In this document: positions 8,197 to 15,496 of the stretch, in pieces
Layout of the letters: each line of letters starts with the position of its first letter
How positions within the stretch are numbered: position 1 is the first letter of the stretch
NCBI RefSeq assembly: GCF_900166595.1
Contig: NZ_LT745763.1
Location: 288,285 to 352,284, forward strand
Origin: Virgibacillus dokdonensis
Lineage (GTDB): Bacteria > Bacillota > Bacilli > Bacillales > Amphibacillaceae
Reading direction: 5' to 3'
DNA: 64,000 bases
The notes under the pieces: model-generated
What the model was told of the DNA's origin: nothing
The model's input: the letters and a program-made list of their open reading frames with translations, nothing else
The model's database searches: none
Position numbers and translations under genes: made by a program

Positions 8197-9357
8197 ATGT
8201 TTTTGGACGTAACCAAACGTAGAAATCCACAACTAATAAAGACTGGTGTTACTTTTCATCAATCTGGGGAAATCCCGCCGAACACATATATAATAGATGT
8301 GGACATACTAAAAGAGAATACAAGAATGATGGCAAAAACAGCTAATGATCATCATTTTAACCTTTATTTTATGACAAAACAACTTGGACGAATTCCCGAG
8401 TTGGCGAAAATTTTTACAGACAATGGTATTGAAAAAGCTGTTGCCGTAGATTTTGATGAAGGTAAAGTTTTGGCTGAAAACGGAGTAGCTATTGGAAATA
8501 TTGGTCATCTAGTCCAACCAGGGAAAATGCAGTGGAATGAAGTATTAAGCTGGGAGCCAGAGGTAGTTACGATATTTTCCTATGAAAGAGCCAAGCAATT
8601 ATCAGAAAGTGCAGTGAAGCTTGGAATGAAGCAAAATATCTTACTCAAGGTCTATGGTTCAAATGATAAAATGTATAGTGCCCAGGAAGGCGGAATCCCC
8701 TTAGAGTACCTTTCTAAGACAGTTGCCGAAATTCAAAAATTATCAGGTGTAAATATTGTTGGCGTTACTACGTTTCCCAACTTGGAAATAAACCAAACAG
8801 AGACGAAAATGATTCCTACAACTAATATGCATACACTAATGCAGGCGAGAGACATTTTAGAGAATGAAGGAATTGAAATAAAGCAAGTCAATGGCCCAGG
8901 GGGAACTAGCTGTAAAACAATACCACAGCTAGCCCTACAAGGTGTTACACACGGCGAGCCGGGGCATGGGTTAACAGGTACAACCCCATTACATGCGTAT
9001 TGTGATTTACCTGAAAAGCCAGCTATTATTTATGTTTCTGAGGTATCGCATAGGTTCAAAGAGCAATATCAAGTAATAGCGGGAGGGTATTATGGACGTT
9101 CTAATATGGAAGGCTGTTTTGTAGGACATGAGGAACAAAGTATATTGAAACGATACGTTCGTGCTTATAACAACAGCCCAGAATCTATCGACTACTATGG
9201 TTCTATAGATAAATCGGATAACTTTCAAATAGAAATTGGAGATACAGCTATTTTTGCCTTTCGCACCCAAATATTTGTAACACGAGCACATGTAGCACTG
9301 ATAGAAGGAATACAAACTGGTAATCCGAGACTTATTCATTTAGAAAGGAAGTGGTGA
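8197..9357 (+). CDS. yhfX: YhfX-like PLP-dependent enzyme (alanine racemase fold)
   Basis: The 386-residue protein has an N-terminal fold type III barrel. PNTYIIDVDILKENTR is followed by the candidate PLP lysine Lys61 in YFMTKQLGRIPEL, and the C-terminal half is beta-rich. It matches YhfX, a distant relative of alanine racemase and amino-acid decarboxylases. I chose ATG 8197 because AGGAGG ends at 8190, giving a 6-base spacing; the in-frame ATG at 8191 abuts the AGGAGG and is unlikely to be used. It probably racemises, epimerises or decarboxylates an amino compound in the yhf pathway. The substrate is unknown. Confidence 0.82.
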   Translation: MFLDVTKRRNPQLIKTGVTFHQSGEIPPNTYIIDVDILKENTRMMAKTANDHHFNLYFMTKQLGRIPELAKIFTDNGIEKAVAVDFDEGKVLAENGVAIGNIGHLVQPGKMQWNEVLSWEPEVVTIFSYERAKQLSESAVKLGMKQNILLKVYGSNDKMYSAQEGGIPLEYLSKTVAEIQKLSGVNIVGVTTFPNLEINQTETKMIPTTNMHTLMQARDILENEGIEIKQVNGPGGTSCKTIPQLALQGVTHGEPGHGLTGTTPLHAYCDLPEKPAIIYVSEVSHRFKEQYQVIAGGYYGRSNMEGCFVGHEEQSILKRYVRAYNNSPESIDYYGSIDKSDNFQIEIGDTAIFAFRTQIFVTRAHVALIEGIQTGNPRLIHLERKW

Positions 9358-9361
9358 CATC

Positions 9362-10561
9362 ATGCCTAAAATGATGTTACTTGTCATTGATAGTTTTGGT
9401 ATAGGAGCGATGGATGATTGTGCTGCATATGTACCTTCTGATTGTAATGCGAACACTTATAAACATATTCGAGAGGCAAAACAATGCGAACTGGATATAC
9501 CGAAGATGTACGAGATGGGCTTAGGAACACTTGTAGATGGTAGACCTGTGCCAGAAAATGCGTATGGCTACTCCAAATTGGCGCACCATGGAGCAGATAC
9601 CTATCTAGGGCATCAAGAGATTGCTGGAAGCTGTCCGAAAAAGTCTTATAAAAGATTAATGAAAGATATTCATGCTCAACTAAAGCAAGCTCTGGAAGAA
9701 AAAGGATATAAGGTCACATATCCGATTGATTCTTGTCCTATTCTTCTAGTTGACAACGCCGTAGTTGTTGGGGATAACTTAGAGTCTGAGGTTGGTAACA
9801 TTATTAATGTGACAGCAGATTTTAAAAAAATGCCGTTCAACAAAGTAAAAAAACTAGGAGAAGTCATTCGTGCCAATGTAGATACAACGAGAGTTATTGC
9901 ATTCGGTGGTCCATACACTTCCATTGACCATATATTGTCTTGTGTGAAGGAAAAAAATAAAGGGCAGTGGGGTGTGGACACACCTAAGGCGAAAGTTTAT
10001 GGAGAAGGGTACGATGTTTATCATATGGGGTATGGTGTAGAAATTAACAAACAATTCCCTATGATTGCTGCAAAACATGGGCTAAAAGTTTATCGATTAG
10101 GAAAAACGGCGGATGTCTTGCATGGTGAAGGCCCCGCTGAGCCTATTGTGAATACAACCCAATTATTAAAAAAAGTTGACGAAGCGTACCAAAAAGAAAA
10201 AAATGATGCTGCATTTTTGGTGAATGTGCAAGAAACGGATTTAGCAGGGCATGCCGAGAATGTAGATTGGTATTGTGAATTGTTAAATGAAACGGATCAG
10301 TGGTTACAAAAGTTCATTCCTAAACTGGCTGAAGATGATATTTTAATTATTATGGCTGACCATGGGAACGATCCAACCATCGGACATTCTAATCATACAC
10401 GAGAGTATGTTCCAATTATGGTGGTAGGAAAAAAGGTGAAAAAAGTGAGTATTGGTATGAGGGAAACTATGTCTGATGTTGGTGCAACCTTCTGTGATTT
10501 TTTTCATTTACCTGCTACAGCAGAAGGTGTAAGCTTTCTTCATGAGATTATAGAAGAGTAA
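9362..10561 (+). CDS. yhfW: YhfW-like phosphopentomutase/alkaline-phosphatase-superfamily enzyme
   Basis: This 399-residue metalloenzyme resembles phosphopentomutase. It has the metal-binding start MLLVIDSFGIGAMDD (Asp10), HHGADTYLGHQEIAG around residue 80, VQETDLAGHAENVDWY, and the C-terminal IMADHGNDPTIGHSNHTREYVP metal ligands. Phosphopentomutases move phosphate between C1 and C5 of (deoxy)ribose via a Thr; the HGADTYLGHQE segment contains a candidate Thr. It is the last gene of the operon and 4 bases separate it from yhfX. A mutase or phosphatase here suggests that a phosphorylated sugar-like intermediate is handled. That is inference. Confidence 0.85.
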   Translation: MPKMMLLVIDSFGIGAMDDCAAYVPSDCNANTYKHIREAKQCELDIPKMYEMGLGTLVDGRPVPENAYGYSKLAHHGADTYLGHQEIAGSCPKKSYKRLMKDIHAQLKQALEEKGYKVTYPIDSCPILLVDNAVVVGDNLESEVGNIINVTADFKKMPFNKVKKLGEVIRANVDTTRVIAFGGPYTSIDHILSCVKEKNKGQWGVDTPKAKVYGEGYDVYHMGYGVEINKQFPMIAAKHGLKVYRLGKTADVLHGEGPAEPIVNTTQLLKKVDEAYQKEKNDAAFLVNVQETDLAGHAENVDWYCELLNETDQWLQKFIPKLAEDDILIIMADHGNDPTIGHSNHTREYVPIMVVGKKVKKVSIGMRETMSDVGATFCDFFHLPATAEGVSFLHEIIEE

Positions 10562-10589
10562 TATTCGCCTGATTTTATTAATCATATTC

Positions 10590-10662
10590 TTAGAAAAGCT
10601 TGGCTTGTCACCAAGTCTTATGGCGCAAAAGCGTCGTCGTTTTTCTATAGTTTAAGATAGAA
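10590..10662 (-). repeat. Family 1 small dispersed repeat, copy a (reverse orientation)
   Basis: Read on the minus strand, it runs from ACTATAGAAAAACGACGACGC through GCGCCATAAGACTTGGTGACAAGCCAAGCTTTTCTAAG. This is the right two thirds of the family 1 element found at 13508, 16156, 50253, 51535, 55518 and 63903. The hairpin ACTTGG...CCAAG is followed by TTTTCTAA. It sits between yhfW and the yhfW terminator. Confidence 0.7.
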
Positions 10663-10685
10663 CAAAGCGCTTAAAACGTAGGCTT

Positions 10686-10722
10686 ATCCTGTGTATACTG
10701 TCTTGTGTGCACAGGATTTTTT
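10686..10722 (+). terminator. Rho-independent terminator of the yhf operon
   Basis: ATCCTGTG at 10686-10693 pairs perfectly with CACAGGAT at 10710-10717 and is followed by a run of seven or more T. It lies about 125 bases after the yhfW stop, beyond the family 1 repeat. Between it and moaC (10723-10965) only the moaC terminator was recognised. Confidence 0.8.
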
Positions 10723-10866
10723 TAATTTGTGGTATTGAATTGTAAATGAATAGGTAAAGCAGTTTTTATAAGAAGTATAGTATTGAATTTCAACATGATT
10801 TTAAGACTACTTAAATAGTAAACCTTTGTTTTTGTGATACTATCGGAGGCGAAATGAATGGTATAA

Positions 10867-10894
10867 AAATAGCAGGGTACACCCCCTGCTATTT
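10867..10894 (-). terminator. Terminator of moaC (minus strand)
   Basis: AAATAGCAGGG (10868-10877 core) pairs with CCCTGCTATTT (10884-10894). On the minus strand the stem is followed by TTTTTATA. It is placed about 70 bases downstream of the moaC stop. Confidence 0.7.
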
Positions 10895-10965
10895 AAAGAA
10901 AATCACGCTGTCATGTTGTCAAATGAAAGATTTAAGGGGCGAGTTTATTAGAAAATAGCTAAAAG

Positions 10966-11460
10966 CTAGTTTGTCTCCCGATGGTAATCACCGTTTTTTC
11001 CTCCGCTTTTCTCTTGTAAAAAAGTTGGTCCAATCGTCATTCCTTTGTCGATTGCCTTACACATGTCATATACCGTCAAAGCTGCTGTGGCAGCTGCAGT
11101 TAATGCTTCCATTTCTACTCCAGTAGACCCGACTGTTTTCACTTCAGCTTCAATCACTAACTGATACATATCGTACGCCTCTAGTTCCACCCAAGTAAAG
11201 GAAAGATCTACACTGCTAATGGGAATCGGGTGGCACATGGGAATAATGGATGATGTTTGCTTGGCGCCCATAATACCAGCTATTTGAGCAACACCTAGCA
11301 CATCGCCCTTTTTGTTTTTTTGTTCAACAATATTTGCATAAACTAATTTATTCATGTTGACACTTGATCGGGCAATGGCTTTTCGCTCACTTTCATGTTT
11401 GTCGGATATATCAACCATTTTAGCCCTGCCATGTTCATTAAAATGGGAGAAATCTGCCAT
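10966..11460 (-). CDS. moaC: Cyclic pyranopterin monophosphate synthase MoaC
   Basis: This 164-residue cytosolic enzyme completes the first stage of molybdenum cofactor synthesis, converting the MoaA product to cyclic pyranopterin monophosphate. Recognisable MoaC blocks are [13 protein letters not shown] [11 protein letters not shown] near the start, [20 protein letters not shown] (about 90-110), [35 protein letters not shown] and the C-terminal [14 protein letters not shown]. The length is typical. It is transcribed towards the yhf operon and away from the MerR gene. Together with moaB/modAB at the window start it suggests that the yhf operon sits inside a molybdenum-cofactor locus. Confidence 0.95.
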   Translation of the reverse strand: MADFSHFNEHGRAKMVDISDKHESERKAIARSSVNMNKLVYANIVEQKNKKGDVLGVAQIAGIMGAKQTSSIIPMCHPIPISSVDLSFTWVELEAYDMYQLVIEAEVKTVGSTGVEMEALTAAATAALTVYDMCKAIDKGMTIGPTFLQEKSGGKNGDYHRETN

Positions 11461-11545
11461 GCTGTCACCTGCTTTCTTTATTCAGAAGAGAGATTCTATA
11501 ACTCTATTTTACCATTGGATAGCGGTTAAACAAAATAAGTTTTCC

Positions 11546-11576
11546 TTGCCTATGACGTTACGTCATAAGTTAAACT
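11546..11576 (+). promoter_or_regulatory. MerR-type promoter with TGACGTTACGTCA operator (first MerR gene)
   Basis: TTGCCT (11546-11551) and TAAACT (11571-11576) are separated by 19 bases. The spacer holds the near-perfect palindrome TGACGTTACGTCA. A 19-base spacer with a dyad inside it is the hallmark of promoters that MerR-family proteins activate by DNA distortion. The same palindrome stands in the same position before the second MerR gene at 13638. Confidence 0.75.
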
Positions 11577-11609
11577 AAGGGAGAGAGGAACAAGGGGAGG
11601 AGATTGGGC

Positions 11610-12137
11610 ATGACTGAAACATATTTTACAGTGAAACAGTTCGCAAATATGATTGGTATAACGGAGCGTACGTTACAATACTATGATCGAAAAGGAGTAT
11701 TAAAGCCAACCAGTTACACGGATCACGGCCATCGTTTGTATACGCATGAGGATATATTTACCGCACAAAAAATCATTACATTCAAATATTTAGGGTTTTC
11801 GTTAAAAGAGATTAAAGCACACCTTTATGAGAGCGCTGCGAAAAACATGCAGGAAACGTTAAAAGAGCAAAAAAAATTACTTGAAGAAAAACGAGATCAC
11901 CTTATTCATGTCATTCGCACTATTTCAAGAGTAGAGAAGATGGCAGACATGAGCGAAATAAATAAAGATTTGTTATTAGCAATTATTCATGCAACGCAGG
12001 CAGAAGAAGATGTGGAGCAATGGCTAGCGAATCATTTGTCTCCATCTTCCATGGAGAAAATTTTCATTCGCCATTTGTCCGAAGAAGAAAGATTTGATAT
12101 AGAACGCAAGGTGATGGTATATGTACATCATTTATGA
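11610..12137 (+). CDS. MerR family transcriptional regulator, probably C-terminally frameshifted
   Basis: The protein has 175 residues. An N-terminal winged helix (FTVKQFANMIGITERTLQYYDRKGVLKPTSYTDHGHRLYTHEDI) is followed by a helical coiled-coil linker and a short effector region. I chose ATG 11610 because GGAGG ends 9 bases upstream; an in-frame TTG at 11604 is too close. The second MerR of this window is 249 residues, so this one looks short. From 12134 another frame continues for 42 residues (MNALEIEGDALYHF...QMEFEEEC, stop 12260-12262) in a way that resembles the lost C-terminus. A frameshift near 12130 is likely. It should bind the palindrome in its own promoter. Confidence 0.8.
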   Translation: MTETYFTVKQFANMIGITERTLQYYDRKGVLKPTSYTDHGHRLYTHEDIFTAQKIITFKYLGFSLKEIKAHLYESAAKNMQETLKEQKKLLEEKRDHLIHVIRTISRVEKMADMSEINKDLLLAIIHATQAEEDVEQWLANHLSPSSMEKIFIRHLSEEERFDIERKVMVYVHHL

Positions 12138-12262
12138 ATGCGTTAGAAATAGAAGGCGATGCTCTATATCACTTTACTCTTCTACCAAAAGAAGTAGAGT
12201 CGTTTATCAGTCAAGTTATTGATGTCTATATGGAACAGATGGAGTTCGAGGAGGAATGTTAA
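12134..12262 (+). pseudogene. Out-of-frame C-terminal continuation of the first MerR gene (or a tiny coupled ORF)
   Basis: A 42-codon frame starts at ATG 12134, overlapping the MerR stop by four bases (ATGA). It encodes an acidic helical peptide with MNALEIEGDAL and VESFISQVIDVYMEQM. The pattern resembles the C-terminal effector-side helices of longer MerR proteins, so it is probably part of that gene after a frameshift. A separately translated small protein cannot be excluded. Confidence 0.4.
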
Positions 12263-12915
12263 AGCAGATAGGCTTGATGTATATGCGTTTGTGGTATTAT
12301 GGCGCAGTCGTTTGGTTGAAAAAGCATCCAGCACCTGCTAGGGATGAAAATGTGTATACGTATCATCAAACGTAACAAATGATGGTAATTACAATAGTTT
12401 TTAGTATGCTAACGGTTTTAGAAGGAGGTTTGTTGCATTTCCTCCTGCATTTTTGGAATGAAATCATTGCTCGGATTACCACCATCATACATGTACATGC
12501 GCTCGTTTATTTCATGGCACTGTTTCAATCAGCGAAACGTAAGCCCCATGTAATAGAGGGGAATAAGGTTAACATACAATTTGGCTTTCAAAGTAATCTA
12601 GAATTAGATATTCGTAATATAAGCGAGATTGTAGCTGCGCAACCTATTTCTTTTGAAACGAAAATACCAAAGCATACTTATGTTTCGCTCATGCAGTGGG
12701 ATGATCCACATTATGAGTTCATACTTAAACAACCTGTGCCATTGAAAAAGATCTTTGGCAAAACAAGATCTATCACATCTGTTGTGTTAAGAGCTGATGA
12801 TATGGAAGGGATGATTGCTAGAATAAAAGATTTCCCATATAATATAGACGAGCAGTTGCTCAAGGAAGATGAAAAGGTGAAAAAACATGAACATAAGGAA
12901 GTATCATCCAGATGA
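12256..12915 (+). pseudogene. Membrane protein gene with an in-frame TAA (MerR-linked)
   Basis: One frame runs from ATG 12256 to 12915 but is interrupted by TAA at 12373-12375. The first 39 codons (MLKQIGLMYMRLWYYGAVVW, then KKHPAPARDENVYTYHQT) join smoothly to the next 180 (MMVITIVFSMLTVLEGGLLHFLLHFWNE, two membrane segments, then a soluble domain with VIEGNKVNIQFGFQ). A full protein would have about 219 residues. The stop replaces what is probably a Gln, Lys or Glu codon. Reinitiation at ATG 12379 could still give a shorter product. It follows the first MerR gene, as the membrane gene at 14484 follows the second. I do not recognise a function. Confidence 0.55.
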
Positions 12916-13315
12916 ACTGGATCAATTAGTGGATATTTGGTATCAAGGCTCCCTATATGCGCACAACTTTATCGAGCAAGCGTACTGGGAGTCACAACGA
13001 AAAGCGATGAAGGAAACGTATTTGCCAATGGCGGAAACGCATGTTATTTTGGCGGACAGCGAGATAGTAGGTTTTATTGCAATGGTTGACAATTATTTAG
13101 CAGCTGTATTTGTGAAAGTTGCTTGTCAAGGAAAAGGCTACGGTAAAGAACTATTGCAATTTGTTAAAGCAAACCGCAATCACATACAATTAAAAGTCTA
13201 TCAGAAAAACAAGCAGGCGGTCGGTTTTTACCTCAAACAGGCTTTTGCAATTTGTGAAGAATTGGTAGATGAACCTACAGGGGAAAAGGAATATTTGCTG
13301 GAATGGAAAAAATAA
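12887..13315 (+). CDS. GNAT N-acetyltransferase, YjaB-like
   Basis: The protein has 142 residues. It opens with MNIRKYHPDELDQLVDIWYQGSLYAHNF, has GFIAMVDNYLAAVFV and the acetyl-CoA loop CQGKGYGKELLQF (about residues 82-95), then LKVYQKNKQAVGFYLKQAF. The order and spacing match E. coli YjaB, a GNAT enzyme. It would transfer acetyl from acetyl-CoA to an unknown amine. It overlaps the end of the preceding membrane gene by 29 bases and may be co-transcribed with it. Confidence 0.82.
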   Translation: MNIRKYHPDELDQLVDIWYQGSLYAHNFIEQAYWESQRKAMKETYLPMAETHVILADSEIVGFIAMVDNYLAAVFVKVACQGKGYGKELLQFVKANRNHIQLKVYQKNKQAVGFYLKQAFAICEELVDEPTGEKEYLLEWKK

Positions 13316-13480
13316 TTGCTTGCATTTCTTTGTTCGGAAGGAAGCGATTTAAAGCGTGAAGAAGTTAACAACTTTAAAGGAACTTTTTCTTCGTTGACTA
13401 TTTTTCTGAATGTGTAACATAAATGGGATATGGATGTGAAGCGTTTCAGCGTCAGTTTCATCTATTAGCGGAAGGAAAGA

Positions 13481-13507
13481 AAGGGTACCATGAGGTATCC
13501 TTTTTTT
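13481..13507 (+). terminator. Terminator after the GNAT gene
   Basis: AAGGGTACC pairs with GGTATCC (one G-U pair) over a four-base loop and is followed by seven T. The family 1 repeat begins immediately after it at 13508. Confidence 0.75.
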
Positions 13508-13601
13508 ACACTATAGGAAAATATAAAGTCTATAGGTTTATAGTATAAGAAAAACTACGCCATTCGCCATAAGACTTGGCGACAAGCCAAGTTTTTCTAA
13601 A
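13508..13601 (+). repeat. Family 1 small dispersed repeat, copy b (best full copy)
   Basis: The left end is ACACTATAGGAAAATATAA, the middle GGTTTATAGTATAAG, and the right end the hairpin ACTTGGC-GACAA-GCCAAGT followed by TTTTCTAA. The ends are imperfect inverted repeats (TATAGGAAAA versus TTTTTCTAAA). A second pairing, CGCCA with TGGCG, excludes the first hairpin. There is no coding potential. The element lies between a terminator and the second MerR promoter. Confidence 0.75.
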
Positions 13602-13637
13602 ATGAAATAATAAATTCCCCTAAAAATGGTGAAATGC

Positions 13638-13668
13638 TTGAAAGTGACGTTACGTCATTTTGTATAAT
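13638..13668 (+). promoter_or_regulatory. MerR-type promoter with TGACGTTACGTCA operator (second MerR gene)
   Basis: TTGAAA (13638-13643), a 19-base spacer and TATAAT (13663-13668). The spacer carries TGACGTTACGTCA, identical to the palindrome before the first MerR gene. This is a textbook MerR-activated promoter layout, about 35-40 bases before the GTG start. Confidence 0.8.
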
Positions 13669-13705
13669 TACTATAACGTAGGAAAAGTGTGGGGGAGAGT
13701 TTGCA

Positions 13706-14455
13706 GTGATTTCTATAAAAGAAATAACCAAACAGACGGGAATAACGGTACGAACGATGCGATACTATGACCAAATCAATTTACTTTCACCAGCCGACAA
13801 GACGGAAGGCGGGCATAGACTGTATGGAGAGAAAGAGCTAATAAAATTACAAGAAATTCAGTTTTTGAAAACGTTAGGATTTAGTCTGCAAGCTATTAAG
13901 GATATACTGGAGAATGAAAACCATGATTGGTTTAGTGGTTTGCAAAATCAATTGAATTATATTTTAAAAGAAAAAGAAAAGCTAGGGGAAATGGAAAGCA
14001 TCCTACGTGGGTTGTTACATGAAATGGTACTGGAAGATCAAATTGACTTGCTTCAATTACAAAAACTCATTCAAATTTACCAGAAAGATTTTCATAAAAG
14101 GGAAGCGTATTTAAAACAAATGTTTGATCAAGAAGAAAGAAAGCTGTTGGATATGCTCCCAAATATTAATCACGGTGATCCAGATACAATGGAATGGATC
14201 GCGCTAATGGCCCAATTAAAACAGCATATGCTAAAAGGAGTCTCTGCACCAGAAGTGCAACGAATTATTAGACGGATGGATGAAAAAACGGTGGAGGTTT
14301 ACGGTGATTGTCCAGAATTTATAGATAAGTTATGGGAAATAAGAAAATCACCTGAAAAATCACAGGAAGCTGGTTTTTATCCATTGGATCAAGAACTATT
14401 AGAGTTTGTAGAAAAAGCGTTTGTTATTTATCAAAACAATAGAAAGGAAGCTTGA
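13706..14455 (+). CDS. MerR family transcriptional regulator
   Basis: The protein has 249 residues. The winged helix is ISIKEITKQTGITVRTMRYYDQINLLSPADKTEGGHRLYGEKEL (residues 2-45). A dimerising coiled coil follows (about 75-120), then a helical C-terminal domain of about 120 residues that probably senses a ligand. It starts at GTG 13706 with GGGGGAGAG 7-8 bases upstream. The promoter spacer holds the palindrome shared with the first MerR gene, so the two regulators may bind the same operators. The next gene encodes a membrane protein, a typical target. The ligand is unknown. Confidence 0.9.
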   Translation: MISIKEITKQTGITVRTMRYYDQINLLSPADKTEGGHRLYGEKELIKLQEIQFLKTLGFSLQAIKDILENENHDWFSGLQNQLNYILKEKEKLGEMESILRGLLHEMVLEDQIDLLQLQKLIQIYQKDFHKREAYLKQMFDQEERKLLDMLPNINHGDPDTMEWIALMAQLKQHMLKGVSAPEVQRIIRRMDEKTVEVYGDCPEFIDKLWEIRKSPEKSQEAGFYPLDQELLEFVEKAFVIYQNNRKEA

Positions 14456-14483
14456 TTACATCATGTCATAAGGGGTTGATCAT

Positions 14484-15122
14484 CTGAGTTTTTTCGTAAC
14501 GTACAGCTGGGAAATATTTATCGTCGCCGAAGTGTTATCCCTCATTTCATTACTACTATTTGGCCTGTTCCGATACTTTTTCAATAAAACGAAAACGAGC
14601 GCATTATTTATCTGCTTGTTTTTCATACTATTAGTTGCAGAAGCCTTATTGGGTATGTATGTATATCAGCATACGGGAGAGATTTCAAATTTTCTTATCG
14701 TAATTACGATTTTTGTCATCTATGCTTGTACATTTGGTATCTTTGATTTCATAAGGTTAGACCGTTGGATGCGGAATAAGATTGGAAATTGGCGTGGCGT
14801 AGAATTGCTAACGGATAAAGATTATACCATTATGGACAGAAATAAAAATCCTAAATACATTGCCAAGAAGTATCGTATCTCTTCTATGATTCATATTGTA
14901 GTGTTTATCCTAGGGCAAACCATTTTCTGGTCATTAGGAACAGATAGTTGGCAGGAATTGAAAGCATATCTGACTGATTTATCATGGGTAGAGCAAGGGG
15001 ATTTTACACAGTCACCATACACGAATAAGACGTTTCTTTCTATTGGAATGCTATGGGGGATTGTATTTGTAGTCGATCTCATTTATTCGTGGTCTTACAC
15101 GCTTTTTCCAAGTAAAAGGTGA
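14484..15122 (+). CDS. Unknown multi-spanning membrane protein following the second MerR gene
   Basis: The predicted protein of about 212 residues has five or so hydrophobic segments (near the N-terminus, about 35-60, 70-95, 130-155 and 180-205). Between them is a soluble loop with RLDRWMRNKIGNWRGVELLTDKDYTIMDRNKNPK. No ATG fits. The best ribosome site, AAGGGG at 14470-14475, lies 8 bases before a CTG at 14484, which would give SFFVTYSWEIFIVAEVLSL; GTG 14532 is the only conventional alternative and has no ribosome site. It lies 28 bases after merR and is probably controlled by it. I do not recognise the family. Confidence 0.6.
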   Translation: MSFFVTYSWEIFIVAEVLSLISLLLFGLFRYFFNKTKTSALFICLFFILLVAEALLGMYVYQHTGEISNFLIVITIFVIYACTFGIFDFIRLDRWMRNKIGNWRGVELLTDKDYTIMDRNKNPKYIAKKYRISSMIHIVVFILGQTIFWSLGTDSWQELKAYLTDLSWVEQGDFTQSPYTNKTFLSIGMLWGIVFVVDLIYSWSYTLFPSKR

Positions 15123-15496
15123 GTTTTTCTTTCTGTTGAAGCGATCATAAGCGGGTAAAGGAATCTGTCTTCTAGGAGTGGGCTTTAACTTATATAGAAA
15201 AGTGGTGGAGATCTAAGCTACTAAAGATACGTGGTCATGAACAGATGTTGCGGTCTTTTTAAATAAAAGATTTGTGGGAAGCGGGAAGCATTATTCAACA
15301 TTTAAACATAGGCAACCTAATAAGAAAAACAGTATAAAAAAGGTCTAAGTTTTATAATAATATGCGACTTAGACCTTGAAAGAATAAAAATATCTTTTAA
15401 GAACATGCTGTCGTGGAATAAAGCCTTCCCACTCCGTTTGCGCAAATTCTGTTCGTAAAGTTAAATTCCATGGAATAGTATCAAGCTCATACGATT
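15123..15496. other. Intergenic region with coding-like remnant
   Basis: Apart from the hairpin at 15340-15377, the minus strand from about 15495 to 15370 reads YELDTIPWNLTLRTEFAQ and on to GFIPRQHVLKRYFYSFKV, an open stretch of about 43 codons without a start codon, just after the cupin stop. It may be a gene remnant. Nothing else is recognised. Confidence 0.3.
15340..15377 (-). terminator. Putative terminator (minus strand, after cupin)
   Basis: AAGGTCTAAGT (15340-15350) pairs perfectly with ACTTAGACCTT (15367-15377). On the minus strand the stem is followed by TTTTTATA. It would end the cupin transcript. Confidence 0.6.

Noticed and set aside
10590..10662. Hairpin in family 1 copy a as the yhf operon terminator
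   Set aside because: On the plus strand the T-run is on the wrong side; the real terminator is at 10686-10722.
15370..15495. Coding-like stretch after the cupin stop (YELDTIPWNLTLR...)
   Set aside because: No start codon and a different frame from the cupin; it may be a remnant but cannot be supported as a gene.
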